Origin: JAYSFC01 sp041913505
GTDB lineage: Bacteria; Pseudomonadota; Gammaproteobacteria; Burkholderiales; Burkholderiaceae_C
DNA length: 14,851 nt
NCBI GenBank assembly: GCA_041913505.1
Contig: JAYSFC010000096.1
Span: forward strand, 1 to 14,851
Direction of reading: 5' to 3'
How positions within the stretch are numbered: position 1 is the stretch's first letter; every line of letters begins with the position of its first letter. Of this stretch, positions 5,205 through 11,694 are shown piece by piece. Below the pieces are notes generated by a model. That model did not search any database and was not told where the DNA came from. It saw nothing but the letters and a program-made list of their open reading frames with translations. The translations under genes were made by a program, and so were the position numbers.

Positions 5205-6335
5205 ATGAAATTTGCAACATACCGCTGGCATGTGCCTTTCCACAAGCATTTGGCTGCTTCTCTTTTCATAGCGATGGCCGGCTCCGCCCTGTCCGCGCCG
5301 TCGGTGGTCACGGTGGCGGATGGGTTGGCACACCCCTGGGCCGTGGCCTTTCTGCCTGGGGGGCGCTTTCTCGTCACCGAGCGCCCGGGGGGCATGCGCA
5401 TCATCGAGGCCGACGGCCGCCTCGGGACCCCGCTGGCCGGCCTGCCGCCCATCGCTGCGGGCGGGCAGGGCGGTCTGCTCGATGTGGTGACCGACGCAGA
5501 TTTCGCGAACAACCGGCGTATCTACTTCTGCTATGCCGAGCCCGAGGCCGGCGGCGGCCCGGCCAACAGCACGGCCCTGGCCAGCGCCACGCTGCCCGAG
5601 GAAGGAGGGCGGCTCGAGCGTGTGCGCGTGGTTTTCAGCCAGCGGCCGAAGGTGGCGAGCCCACTGCACTTTGGCTGCCGCATCGTGCAGGCGCCCGATG
5701 GCGCGCTGTTCCTGACCCTGGGCGAGCGCTACTACCGCAAGGAGGATGCCCAAATCCTGGGCAATCACCTCGGCAAGGTGGTGCGCGTGCGCCCTGATGG
5801 CAGCGTGCCGCCCGATAACCCCCTGCGCCAGCGAGCGGGGGCGCTGCCCGAGATTTGGAGCTGGGGGCACCGCAATCCCCAGGGCGCTACCTGGGGTCCC
5901 GACGGGCGGCTGTGGATCCACGAGCACGGCCCGCAGGGTGGCGACGAGATCAACCGACCCGAGGCGGGGCGCAACTATGGCTGGCCCGTGGTGACCTTTG
6001 GCGAGAACTACGGTGGCGGCAAGATCGGCGAGGGCACCGCCAAGCCCGGCATGGAGCCGCCGCTGCACTACTGGGTGCCTTCGATCGCGCCGTCGGGCAT
6101 GGCCTTTTTGACGAGCGACCGCTACGGGCCCGCCTGGAAGGGCAGCCTGTTTATCGGCTCGCTGAAATTCGGGCGGGTGCACCGGCTCGAGGTCGTGGAT
6201 GGCCAGGTGCGGCGCGAGGAGCTTCTGCTCGAAGACCTGGGCGAGCGCGTGCGCGACGTGCGCCAAGGACCCGATGGCTGGCTGTACCTGTTGACCGACA
6301 GCCCCCGGGGGCGGCTGCTGCGCTTGCGGCCTTGA
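5205..6335 (+). CDS. PQQ-dependent soluble aldose sugar dehydrogenase (YliI/Asd-like)
   Basis: Periplasmic six-bladed beta-propeller quinoprotein of 376 residues (E. coli YliI is 371), expected to oxidise aldoses to lactones with PQQ and Ca2+. A signal peptide covers about residues 1-31 (LFIAMAGSALSA|PS). Family blocks seen: GLAHPWAVAFLPGGRFLVTERPG (40-62), GGQGGLLDVV (86-95), the putative catalytic His155 in PLHFGCRI, the LGERY...AQxLGNHLGKVVRVRPDG stretch (172-199), PEIWSWGHRNPQGATW (215-230), HEHGPQGGDEINRPEAGRNYGWP (239-261) and the last blade FIGSLKFGRVHRL (about 308-320). The residue two after FG is Cys158, where I recall Gly or Ser. The gene is first in a plus-strand run; the phosphorylase begins 37 bp downstream. 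No PQQ biosynthesis gene is in the window, so the cofactor source is unknown. Confidence 0.92.
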   Translation: MKFATYRWHVPFHKHLAASLFIAMAGSALSAPSVVTVADGLAHPWAVAFLPGGRFLVTERPGGMRIIEADGRLGTPLAGLPPIAAGGQGGLLDVVTDADFANNRRIYFCYAEPEAGGGPANSTALASATLPEEGGRLERVRVVFSQRPKVASPLHFGCRIVQAPDGALFLTLGERYYRKEDAQILGNHLGKVVRVRPDGSVPPDNPLRQRAGALPEIWSWGHRNPQGATWGPDGRLWIHEHGPQGGDEINRPEAGRNYGWPVVTFGENYGGGKIGEGTAKPGMEPPLHYWVPSIAPSGMAFLTSDRYGPAWKGSLFIGSLKFGRVHRLEVVDGQVRREELLLEDLGERVRDVRQGPDGWLYLLTDSPRGRLLRLRP

Positions 6336-6372
6336 TTTGCATCAACGCAGACCGGGTGTAGGCTTGCGGTCC

Positions 6373-7959
6373 ATGGCTGTCGAATCCTTGCAATCTTCCC
6401 CCGCGGACTGCGCGTCCGCGCCTTCACGGCTGGCGCTGCGGCGCGTGGCCATTGATACCTGGCACGAGAACGTGGCGTACCTGCACCGCGACTGCGCGGT
6501 GTACCGGGCCGAGGGCTTTCAGGCGCTCTCCAAGATCGAGGTGCGCGCCAACGGCCAGGGCATCCTGGCCACGCTCAACGTGGTGGACGATGCCGCGCTC
6601 GTGGGCTGCCACGAGCTCGGGCTGTCCGAGGACGCCTTCGCCCGCCTCGGGGTGGAGAACGGGCACACGGTCTCCGTGCGGCAGGCCGAGCCGCCCGAGT
6701 CCATGAGTGCGCTGTTTCGCAAGATCGCGGGCGAGCGCCTGGGGCGCGAGGACTTCCACGCCATCGTGCGCGACATCGCGGCGCACCGCTATTCCAAGAT
6801 CGAGCTGACGGCCTTCGTACTTGCCTGCCACCGCGACGAGCTCGACCGCGAGGAGGTGTTCTTCCTCTCCGACGCCATGGTCGCCTGCGGCCAGCGCCTG
6901 GACTGGCGCGAATCCCTCGTGGTGGACAAGCACTGCATCGGCGGCATTCCGGGCAACCGCACCACCATGCTCGTGGTGCCCATCGTGGCCGAGCACGGGC
7001 TGCTGTGCCCCAAGACCTCCTCGCGGGCCATCACCTCGCCCGCCGGCACGGCCGACACCATGGAAGTGCTGGCCGAGGTGGAACTGCCCATCGACGCGCT
7101 CGACCGCATCGTGCGCGCGCACCGGGGCTGCCTGGCCTGGGGTGGCACGGCGCAGCTCTCGCCCGCGGACGACGTACTGATTTCCGTGGAGCGGCCGCTG
7201 TCGGTCGATTCGCCGGGGCAGATGGTCGCGTCGATCCTTTCCAAGAAGGTAGCGGCGGGTGCCACGCACCTCGTGCTCGACATTCCGATCGGCCCCACGG
7301 CCAAGGTGCGTTCCATGCCCGAGGCGCAGCGGCTGCGGCGGCTGTTCGAGTATGTGGCGCGGCGCATGCACCTCTCGCTCGACGTGGTCATCACCGATGG
7401 GCGCCAACCCGTGGGCAACGGCGTGGGGCCCGTGCTGGAGGCGCGCGATGTGATGCGCGTGCTTGAGAACGACCCGCGCGCGCCCGACGACCTGCGCCAG
7501 AAGGCGCTGCGCCTGGCGGGGCGCGTGATCGAATGCGACCCTGACGTGCGCGGCGGCGACGGCTACGCCATCGCACGCGACATCCTCGAATCGGGCCGGG
7601 CGCTCTCGCGCATGCGCGAGATCATTGCGGCGCAGGGCGCCAAGGCGTTCGATGCCGACCACCCGGCGCTCGGGCCGCTGAGCTTCGAGGTGCATGCCGA
7701 CCGCGCAGGTGTGGTCACGGGCATCGACAACCTGCACATCGCCCGCGTGGCGCGTCTGGCGGGGGCGCCCAAGGTACAGGGCGCGGGGGTGGACCTGCTG
7801 CGCAAGCTTAGCGATCCGGTGGCCGAAGGCGACATCCTCTACCGTGTGTACGCCGGCTTTGGCGCCGACCTGGAGTTTGCGCGCCAAGCCTGCCAGAGAA
7901 CGCCGGGCTACCAGATTGGGCCCGTGGACGATGTGCCCCATGTATTCGTGGAGTTCTGA
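6373..7959 (+). CDS. Type-2 thymidine/AMP phosphorylase family protein
   Basis: A 528-residue cytosolic enzyme of the thymidine phosphorylase superfamily, in the archaeal-type branch whose studied members are AMP/NMP phosphorylases (NMP + phosphate to base + ribose-1,5-bisphosphate). Domain order: an extra N-terminal domain of about 105 residues, absent from classical DeoA (about 440 residues); the helical domain (about 109-180); the phosphate-binding site DKHCIGGIPGNRTTMLVVPI (185-204); KTSSRAITSPAGTADTME (214-231), the branch-specific version of the DeoA glycine-rich motif; GRQPVGNGVGP (343-353); and a C-terminal alpha/beta domain (about 435-528). The ATG at 6373 starts just before the N-terminal domain; no good ribosome site is seen, and TTG 6337 in the same frame is less likely. 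The PRPP-synthetase homologue begins 4 bp after its stop. Substrate (AMP, CMP, UMP or a nucleoside) is not decided by sequence. Confidence 0.9.
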   Translation: MAVESLQSSPADCASAPSRLALRRVAIDTWHENVAYLHRDCAVYRAEGFQALSKIEVRANGQGILATLNVVDDAALVGCHELGLSEDAFARLGVENGHTVSVRQAEPPESMSALFRKIAGERLGREDFHAIVRDIAAHRYSKIELTAFVLACHRDELDREEVFFLSDAMVACGQRLDWRESLVVDKHCIGGIPGNRTTMLVVPIVAEHGLLCPKTSSRAITSPAGTADTMEVLAEVELPIDALDRIVRAHRGCLAWGGTAQLSPADDVLISVERPLSVDSPGQMVASILSKKVAAGATHLVLDIPIGPTAKVRSMPEAQRLRRLFEYVARRMHLSLDVVITDGRQPVGNGVGPVLEARDVMRVLENDPRAPDDLRQKALRLAGRVIECDPDVRGGDGYAIARDILESGRALSRMREIIAAQGAKAFDADHPALGPLSFEVHADRAGVVTGIDNLHIARVARLAGAPKVQGAGVDLLRKLSDPVAEGDILYRVYAGFGADLEFARQACQRTPGYQIGPVDDVPHVFVEF

Positions 7960-7963
7960 AACC

Positions 7964-8842
7964 ATGGCCCTGCTGTATTTCGACGACGAGCGCGATAGCG
8001 CGCTGCGCCTGGCCAGCGCTACGGGGCTGCAGGCATTGCCGATCGCGCGCCATCGCTTCCCCGACGGTGAACTGCGCCTGACGCTGCCGTCCGCGCTGCC
8101 CGGCCGTGTGGTGCTGCTGCGCAGCCTGTACCAGCCCAATGAAAAGCTGGTGGAGCTGCTGTTGGCTGCGCAGGCGGCGCGGGGCCTGGGCGCCTACCAT
8201 CTGACCCTCGTGGCACCGTACCTGGCCTACATGCGCCAGGACATGGCTTTCCACCCCGGCGAGGCCGTGAGCCAGCGCATCGTCGGCCCGTTCCTTGCGG
8301 GCCTGTTCGATGCGGTGCTGACGGTGGACCCGCATCTGCACCGCGTGGCCACGCTGCGCGAGGCCGTGCCCGCTTCGCAGGCTGTGGCGATCAGCGGGGC
8401 CCCCTGGCTCGCGGACTGGATCGCCGCCAAGCGCCCCGGGGCGGTGCTCGTCGGGCCCGACGGCGAATCGGCCCAGTGGGTGGCGCAGGCTGCAGCACGC
8501 CACGGCTTCGTGCATGCCGTGTGCACCAAGCAGCGCCATGGCGACCGCGACGTGACGGTGACGCTCCCGCCAGTGGCCGTGGGCGGCAGGGCCGTGGTGC
8601 TCATCGACGACATGGCGAGCACCGGCCGTACCCTGGCCGAGGCGGCTCGCCTGCTACGGGAGGCCGGGGCTGCCTCGGTGGACGTGGCCGTGACCCACGC
8701 GCTGCTCGACGCCTCTGCCCAGGCGGCGTTGCACGCGGCGGGCGTGGGCGAGGTCTGGAGCACCGACTGTGTGCCGCATGCAAGCAATGCCGTCGCCATG
8801 GCCCCTGCGCTGGCCGAGGCGCTGCGCGCCATGGGGTGTTGA
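7964..8842 (+). CDS. Ribose-phosphate pyrophosphokinase (PRPP synthetase) homologue, short form
   Basis: A 292-residue tandem phosphoribosyltransferase-fold protein related to PRPP synthetase, which makes PRPP and AMP from ribose-5-phosphate and ATP. Seen: RFPDGE (31-36), APYLAYMRQDM followed by FHPGEAVSQRI (84-106), DPHLHR (122-127, where Prs has DLHAxQ), GPDGES (164-169), the flexible-loop KQRHGDRDV (189-197) and the PRPP loop VVLIDDMASTGRTL (211-224). Housekeeping bacterial Prs is about 315 residues. The RQDMxFxPGEAVS and KxRxGDRxV wording resembles the shorter archaeal (class III-like) enzymes (recollection). It is probably a second, specialised copy, with the housekeeping prs elsewhere; that is inference. 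It is translationally coupled to the phosphorylase (4-bp gap, GGAG 11 nt before ATG), so the two likely act in one nucleotide/ribose-phosphate route. Confidence 0.88.
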   Translation: MALLYFDDERDSALRLASATGLQALPIARHRFPDGELRLTLPSALPGRVVLLRSLYQPNEKLVELLLAAQAARGLGAYHLTLVAPYLAYMRQDMAFHPGEAVSQRIVGPFLAGLFDAVLTVDPHLHRVATLREAVPASQAVAISGAPWLADWIAAKRPGAVLVGPDGESAQWVAQAAARHGFVHAVCTKQRHGDRDVTVTLPPVAVGGRAVVLIDDMASTGRTLAEAARLLREAGAASVDVAVTHALLDASAQAALHAAGVGEVWSTDCVPHASNAVAMAPALAEALRAMGC

Positions 8843-9106
8843 GCGGCGCGCGCTCCACTGCAGCCGCCTGACCCATTCGGTGATGCAACCGCTCGGTAGC
8901 GTGCTTGTGGTCATGCCTGCGTTTGGCGCCGATCGGGCAAAAGCCGACATCTACCTACGCCAAGGTTCTGTTCGAGATCCAGGTCTTCAACCTCGTCATC
9001 GCCAGCGAGTGGCTTCCCGGCTGCCGGGCTGAAGTTGCAAGCGATGGTCGTTCGACGAATGCAAGGCGCATCGCATGGCTGGATACTGGCCCACCAGCCG
9101 TTGCCA
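8843..9106. other. 264-bp stretch with no supportable gene
   Basis: Between the PRPP-synthetase homologue and the convergent small membrane gene I see only short overlapping frames without recognisable motifs or ribosome sites. A small hairpin, CCCGG-CTG-CCGGG, lies near 9016-9028 without a T-tract. The stretch may hold a decayed gene or just a long 3' region; nothing more can be supported. Confidence 0.5.
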
Positions 9107-9340
9107 TCATGGGAGGTTCAAGTCCAAACCGAGCCCTTTGGCAACGGTGAAGGTGAAGAGCATCACGCCCACGAGCGCCAGCATGAAGACGGCAGCCACC
9201 TTGCCGCCCGTGCGTAGCAGCGCGCGCTTGTCTGCCGCCTTCTTGGCTTGGTCGTAATGCCATTTGATGGCGAAGAACATGCACGTGCCAAAGATGAGAA
9301 CCTTGAACGTGACGAAAACTACAGGGACCCAATCGATCAT
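9107..9340 (-). CDS. Small two-helix inner-membrane protein, unknown function
   Basis: A 77-residue protein starting MIDWVPVVFV. Helix 1 (about 4-24, VPVVFVTFKVLIFGTCMFFAI) and helix 2 (about 52-71, VAAVFMLALVGVMLFTFTVA) are separated by a strongly basic loop (KWHYDQAKKAADKRALLRTGGK), so the loop should be cytoplasmic and both ends periplasmic by the positive-inside rule. It is not a family I can name; similar short conserved hypotheticals occur in Comamonadaceae. The ATG at 9340 is favoured because it begins just before helix 1; a weak GGAAA lies about 9 nt upstream. It diverges from the MocR-type regulator with a 164-bp shared intergenic region. That arrangement often means the regulator controls its neighbour, but nothing in the protein suggests an amino acid or vitamin role. 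Confidence 0.75.
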   Translation of the reverse strand: MIDWVPVVFVTFKVLIFGTCMFFAIKWHYDQAKKAADKRALLRTGGKVAAVFMLALVGVMLFTFTVAKGLGLDLNLP

Positions 9341-9414
9341 TTCGAGAATTTCCAGCCTATGGCTTGACAACGGTCTTTGGTGAGGAGCGAAGAGAGGCGA
9401 AAACGCCAGCGGCT

Positions 9415-9476
9415 GCCATACAAGCATGGTATGGCTACACGCTCTGGGACATACTACTTAGAAGCAATTTCCATAC
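9415..9476. promoter_or_regulatory. Phased CCATAC repeats upstream of the MocR-type gene
   Basis: A perfect 7-bp inverted repeat (GCCATAC at 9415-9421, GTATGGC at 9429-9435, 7-bp spacer) is followed by ACATAC at 9449-9454 and CCATAC at 9471-9476. The forward copies start at 9416, 9449 and 9471, spaced 33 and 22 bp, both whole multiples of 11 bp. MocR-family proteins are known to bind direct repeats near their own promoters, so this is a good autoregulatory site candidate. CATACT at 9450-9455 inside the second copy could be the -10. Bases 9421-9480 are 45% G+C. Confidence 0.5.
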
Positions 9477-9504
9477 ATCGAGAGAAAACGTCGCCGTTGA
9501 AACC

Positions 9505-10887
9505 ATGCAAGATGACCATTCGCCCATCTGGTTGCCGCGATTGGCCGTGCAGGGCGGGCCGCGTTTTCTGCAGATCGCGGATGCGCTGCAGGCGGCGGTG
9601 GCCGACGGATCGTTGCAACCGGGCGACCGTCTGCCTCCGCAGCGCCGGCTGGCAGCACTGCTGGACGTTGACCTGACGACGGTCACGCGTGCGTACGACG
9701 AAGCCCGGCGCCGCCACTTGCTGGAGGGTCGCGGCGCCCGGGGCACTTATGTCGCGGCGCCGAAGGTCGAATTGACACCCATCCTCGATCTGAGCATGAA
9801 CACCCCGCCACCGCCGGATGGCGTGGACTTCGGCGACATGCTGAAACAAGGGTTGTCCCAAGTGTTGATGCGGGCAGATGCTGAACTGCTGATGACCTAC
9901 CACCTGGGCGGGGGAAGCGAAGCTGACCGTCAGGCGGGCGCCCAATGGCTGGCGCCGATGTTTGGAGTGCTGGATGCTGCGCAGGTGCTGGTCTGTCCGG
10001 GTGCGCAAGCGGCGATCGCCGCCTTGATCCTCGCGCTGACGGAGCCTGGCGATGTGATTCTGGCAGAGCCCACCTGTTATCCCGGCCTGCGCACCGCAGC
10101 AATCCAGTTCGGGCGGCGCGTCATGGCAGTGGAAGCTGACCAGCACGGGATGGTGCCAGAGATGCTGGAGCAAGCGTGCCGCGAGCACCAGCCTGGGCTG
10201 GTCTACCTCAACCCGACATTGCAGAACCCGACCGCCATCACCATGCCGGAGCGCCGGCGCAAGGAGATCGCCAGCATCGCCAAGCGCTGCAATGTACGCA
10301 TCGTCGAGGACGATCCCTACTGGCTGCTTGCCGAAGCCCCGCCGCTACCAATTGCCACGTGGGCCCCGCAACAGGTGAGCTACATCTCCACCCTGTCGAA
10401 ATGCCTGACGCCCGGCCTTCGGGTCGCCTTCGTGCTCCTACGTGACCCGCACGAACGCGAACGTTTCCTGTCTGCGCTCAGAGCCTTTGCGCTGATGGTC
10501 GCTCCTCTGACGGCCGCACTGGCCACGCAGTGGATCCTCGACGGTTCGGCTGGCGGATTGATGGAAGGCGTACGCAAGGAGGCGCGTCTGCGCCACCGGA
10601 TGGCCAGGGATATTCTGGCGGGGCGTTACAGCGGCGCGGGAGACGGACTGCATGTCTGGCTCGAGTTGCCGGGGTATTGGAACTCCTCGCAGTTTGCGCG
10701 GGCAGCCGACAGCGAGGGCGTCGCCGTCACGCCAGCGGAGGTCTTCGGCACTGGCAGCAGGCCCGTGAATGCCATCCGGATCTCTTTGGGCAGCATCAAG
10801 GACCGTGGACGCTTGAAGGCGGGCCTTCAACGGCTGTCTCATCTGCTTGCGCGGCGGCCCGAGCCGTTCAGCGCTGCGGTGGTTTAG
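9505..10887 (+). CDS. MocR/PdxR-family regulator (GntR HTH fused to aminotransferase-like domain)
   Basis: A 460-residue fusion. The N-terminal GntR-type winged helix (about 12-83) contains GSLQPGDRLPPQRRLAALLDVDLTTVTRAYDEA and the wing GRGARGTYV. After a linker (about 84-105) comes a fold-type I aminotransferase-like domain (about 106-448) with PGAQAAI (165-171), NPTLQNPTAITM (236-247), the PLP-ring Asp in EDDPYW (D270), the Schiff-base Lys299 in STLSKCLTPGLR, and Arg306 of the phosphate/carboxylate site. All PLP-anchoring residues are present, so cofactor or amino-acid sensing is likely. MocR proteins typically regulate PLP, GABA, taurine or drug-export genes. The ATG at 9505 gives the normal N-terminus; the frame is open back to a TTG at 9364, but that part has no domain. 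Divergent from the small membrane gene. The regulated metabolite cannot be named from sequence. Confidence 0.92.
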   Translation: MQDDHSPIWLPRLAVQGGPRFLQIADALQAAVADGSLQPGDRLPPQRRLAALLDVDLTTVTRAYDEARRRHLLEGRGARGTYVAAPKVELTPILDLSMNTPPPPDGVDFGDMLKQGLSQVLMRADAELLMTYHLGGGSEADRQAGAQWLAPMFGVLDAAQVLVCPGAQAAIAALILALTEPGDVILAEPTCYPGLRTAAIQFGRRVMAVEADQHGMVPEMLEQACREHQPGLVYLNPTLQNPTAITMPERRRKEIASIAKRCNVRIVEDDPYWLLAEAPPLPIATWAPQQVSYISTLSKCLTPGLRVAFVLLRDPHERERFLSALRAFALMVAPLTAALATQWILDGSAGGLMEGVRKEARLRHRMARDILAGRYSGAGDGLHVWLELPGYWNSSQFARAADSEGVAVTPAEVFGTGSRPVNAIRISLGSIKDRGRLKAGLQRLSHLLARRPEPFSAAVV

Positions 10888-11019
10888 CCGTCCAGGAAGC
10901 ACCGTGCATCGTTCCTGAGTTCTTTCCATCTGGTCGCGCAATCACCATGCGCAGCCCGAATGCGCAGGGCGGCGCGGGGCGCTGCGACAATCGCCCCATC
11001 GTTCACGAAAGATCCTCCC

Positions 11020-11622
11020 ATGCTGCTCGACGCCGAAGAATCCCAACTCGTCCTGGTGGACTACCAGGAGCGCCTGATGCCCGTGATCCACGAAGGCCCC
11101 GCCGTGCTGGCCAATGCGCGCCGCCTTGCCCAGATCGCGCAGTTGCTGGACGTGCCCGTGTGGGGCACCGAGCAGAATCCTTCTCGCCTGGGGGCCAACG
11201 ACGCGACCTTGCGCGCCCTGTGCGGCAAGACGCTGGCCAAGATGCATTTCAGCGCCACCGAAGAAGGCCTGGGCGAGTGGCTGCGCCCGCCCGCCAAGCC
11301 CCAGGGCGGCAACGCGCGCAGCCTGCCCAAGCACCTGCAGAAGCCCCCGCAGCAGGCGCCCGAGCGCGGCGCCATCGTCATTGCCGGTTGCGAGGCCCAT
11401 GTGTGCCTGCTGCAGACCGCGCTGCAGCTCATCGAGGATGAGTTCGATGTCTGGGTCGTCACCGACGCCTGCGGCTCGCGCACCGAGCGCAACCGCGACG
11501 CCGCGTTCGACCGCCTGGCCGGCGCGGGTGCCGAGCTCGTCACCACGGAGATGGTGGCCTTCGAGTGGCTGGGCAGCTGCGAGCACCCGCTGTTCAAGGA
11601 CGTGCTGGCGCTCGTCAAATAA
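11020..11622 (+). CDS. Isochorismatase-like cysteine hydrolase
   Basis: A 200-residue alpha/beta hydrolase of the isochorismatase/nicotinamidase superfamily. The catalytic triad is visible: Asp14 (LVLVDYQERLMPV), Lys74 (GKTLAKMHFSA) and Cys129 (IAGCEAHVCLLQTAL, followed by VVTDACGSR). Length and the VDYQ...FSA...GCEAHVC layout fit the YcaC-like 'hydrolase' group rather than nicotinamidase, and no His/Asp metal site is evident. The substrate is unknown. Residues about 86-117 (WLRPPAKPQGG...PPQQAPERGA) form a basic, Pro/Gln-rich insert between the catalytic Lys strand and the Cys strand that is longer than I expect in the family. The ATG at 11020 gives MLLDAEESQLVLVDYQ, the normal start; the 132-bp gap before it contains only a weak GACAAT (10985-10990) -10 candidate. 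Followed at once by a bidirectional terminator. Confidence 0.88.
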   Translation: MLLDAEESQLVLVDYQERLMPVIHEGPAVLANARRLAQIAQLLDVPVWGTEQNPSRLGANDATLRALCGKTLAKMHFSATEEGLGEWLRPPAKPQGGNARSLPKHLQKPPQQAPERGAIVIAGCEAHVCLLQTALQLIEDEFDVWVVTDACGSRTERNRDAAFDRLAGAGAELVTTEMVAFEWLGSCEHPLFKDVLALVK

Positions 11623-11658
11623 AAAGGACCCGGGCCGTTTTGCGGCCCAGGTCCTTTT
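11622..11658. terminator. Bidirectional rho-independent terminator
   Basis: The stem is AAAAGGACC (11622-11630) with GGTCCTTTT (11650-11658), then one C:A mismatch (11631/11649), then GGGCCG (11632-11637) with CGGCCC (11643-11648), and a 5-nt loop. The flanking A and T runs provide a U-tract in both directions. It therefore can end both the hydrolase gene, whose stop codon it overlaps, and the convergent chemotaxis gene. Confidence 0.85.
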
Positions 11659-11672
11659 GTACAGGGTGTTTT

Positions 11673-11693
11673 TTGCTATGGATAAAGTAGCAA
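11673..11693. repeat. Short hairpin, possible decayed intergenic palindrome
   Basis: TTGCTA (11673-11678) and TAGCAA (11688-11693) flank a 9-nt loop containing TGGATAAAG, just past the MCP stop codon. The words GCTA, GGATAAAG and TAGCA recall a palindromic intergenic repeat common in Comamonadaceae genomes (GCTATT/TTATCCAT-type, from memory). One degenerate copy cannot prove it. Confidence 0.3.
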
Positions 11694-11694
11694 T

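Noticed and set aside
5160..6266. 368-codon open frame on the minus strand opposite the sugar dehydrogenase
   Set aside because: No recognisable motif; the plus strand has a signal peptide and all propeller motifs.
6424..8139. 571-codon open frame on the minus strand opposite the phosphorylase and the start of the Prs homologue
   Set aside because: His/Arg/Ala-rich translation without motifs; it mirrors the biased third positions of the plus-strand genes, which carry clear family signatures.
8905..9150. Short frames in the gap after the Prs homologue, considered as a decayed transposase
   Set aside because: No DDE, HTH or inverted terminal repeat could be seen; too little to call a pseudogene.
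9364..9504. Extended N-terminus of the MocR protein from TTG 9364
   Set aside because: Would translate the repeat-containing regulatory region and add 47 residues with no domain match; ATG 9505 fits the family start.
10530..11441. 303-codon plus-strand frame bridging the MocR gene and the hydrolase
   Set aside because: Overlaps two well-supported genes in other frames and is Arg/Gly/Pro-rich without domains.
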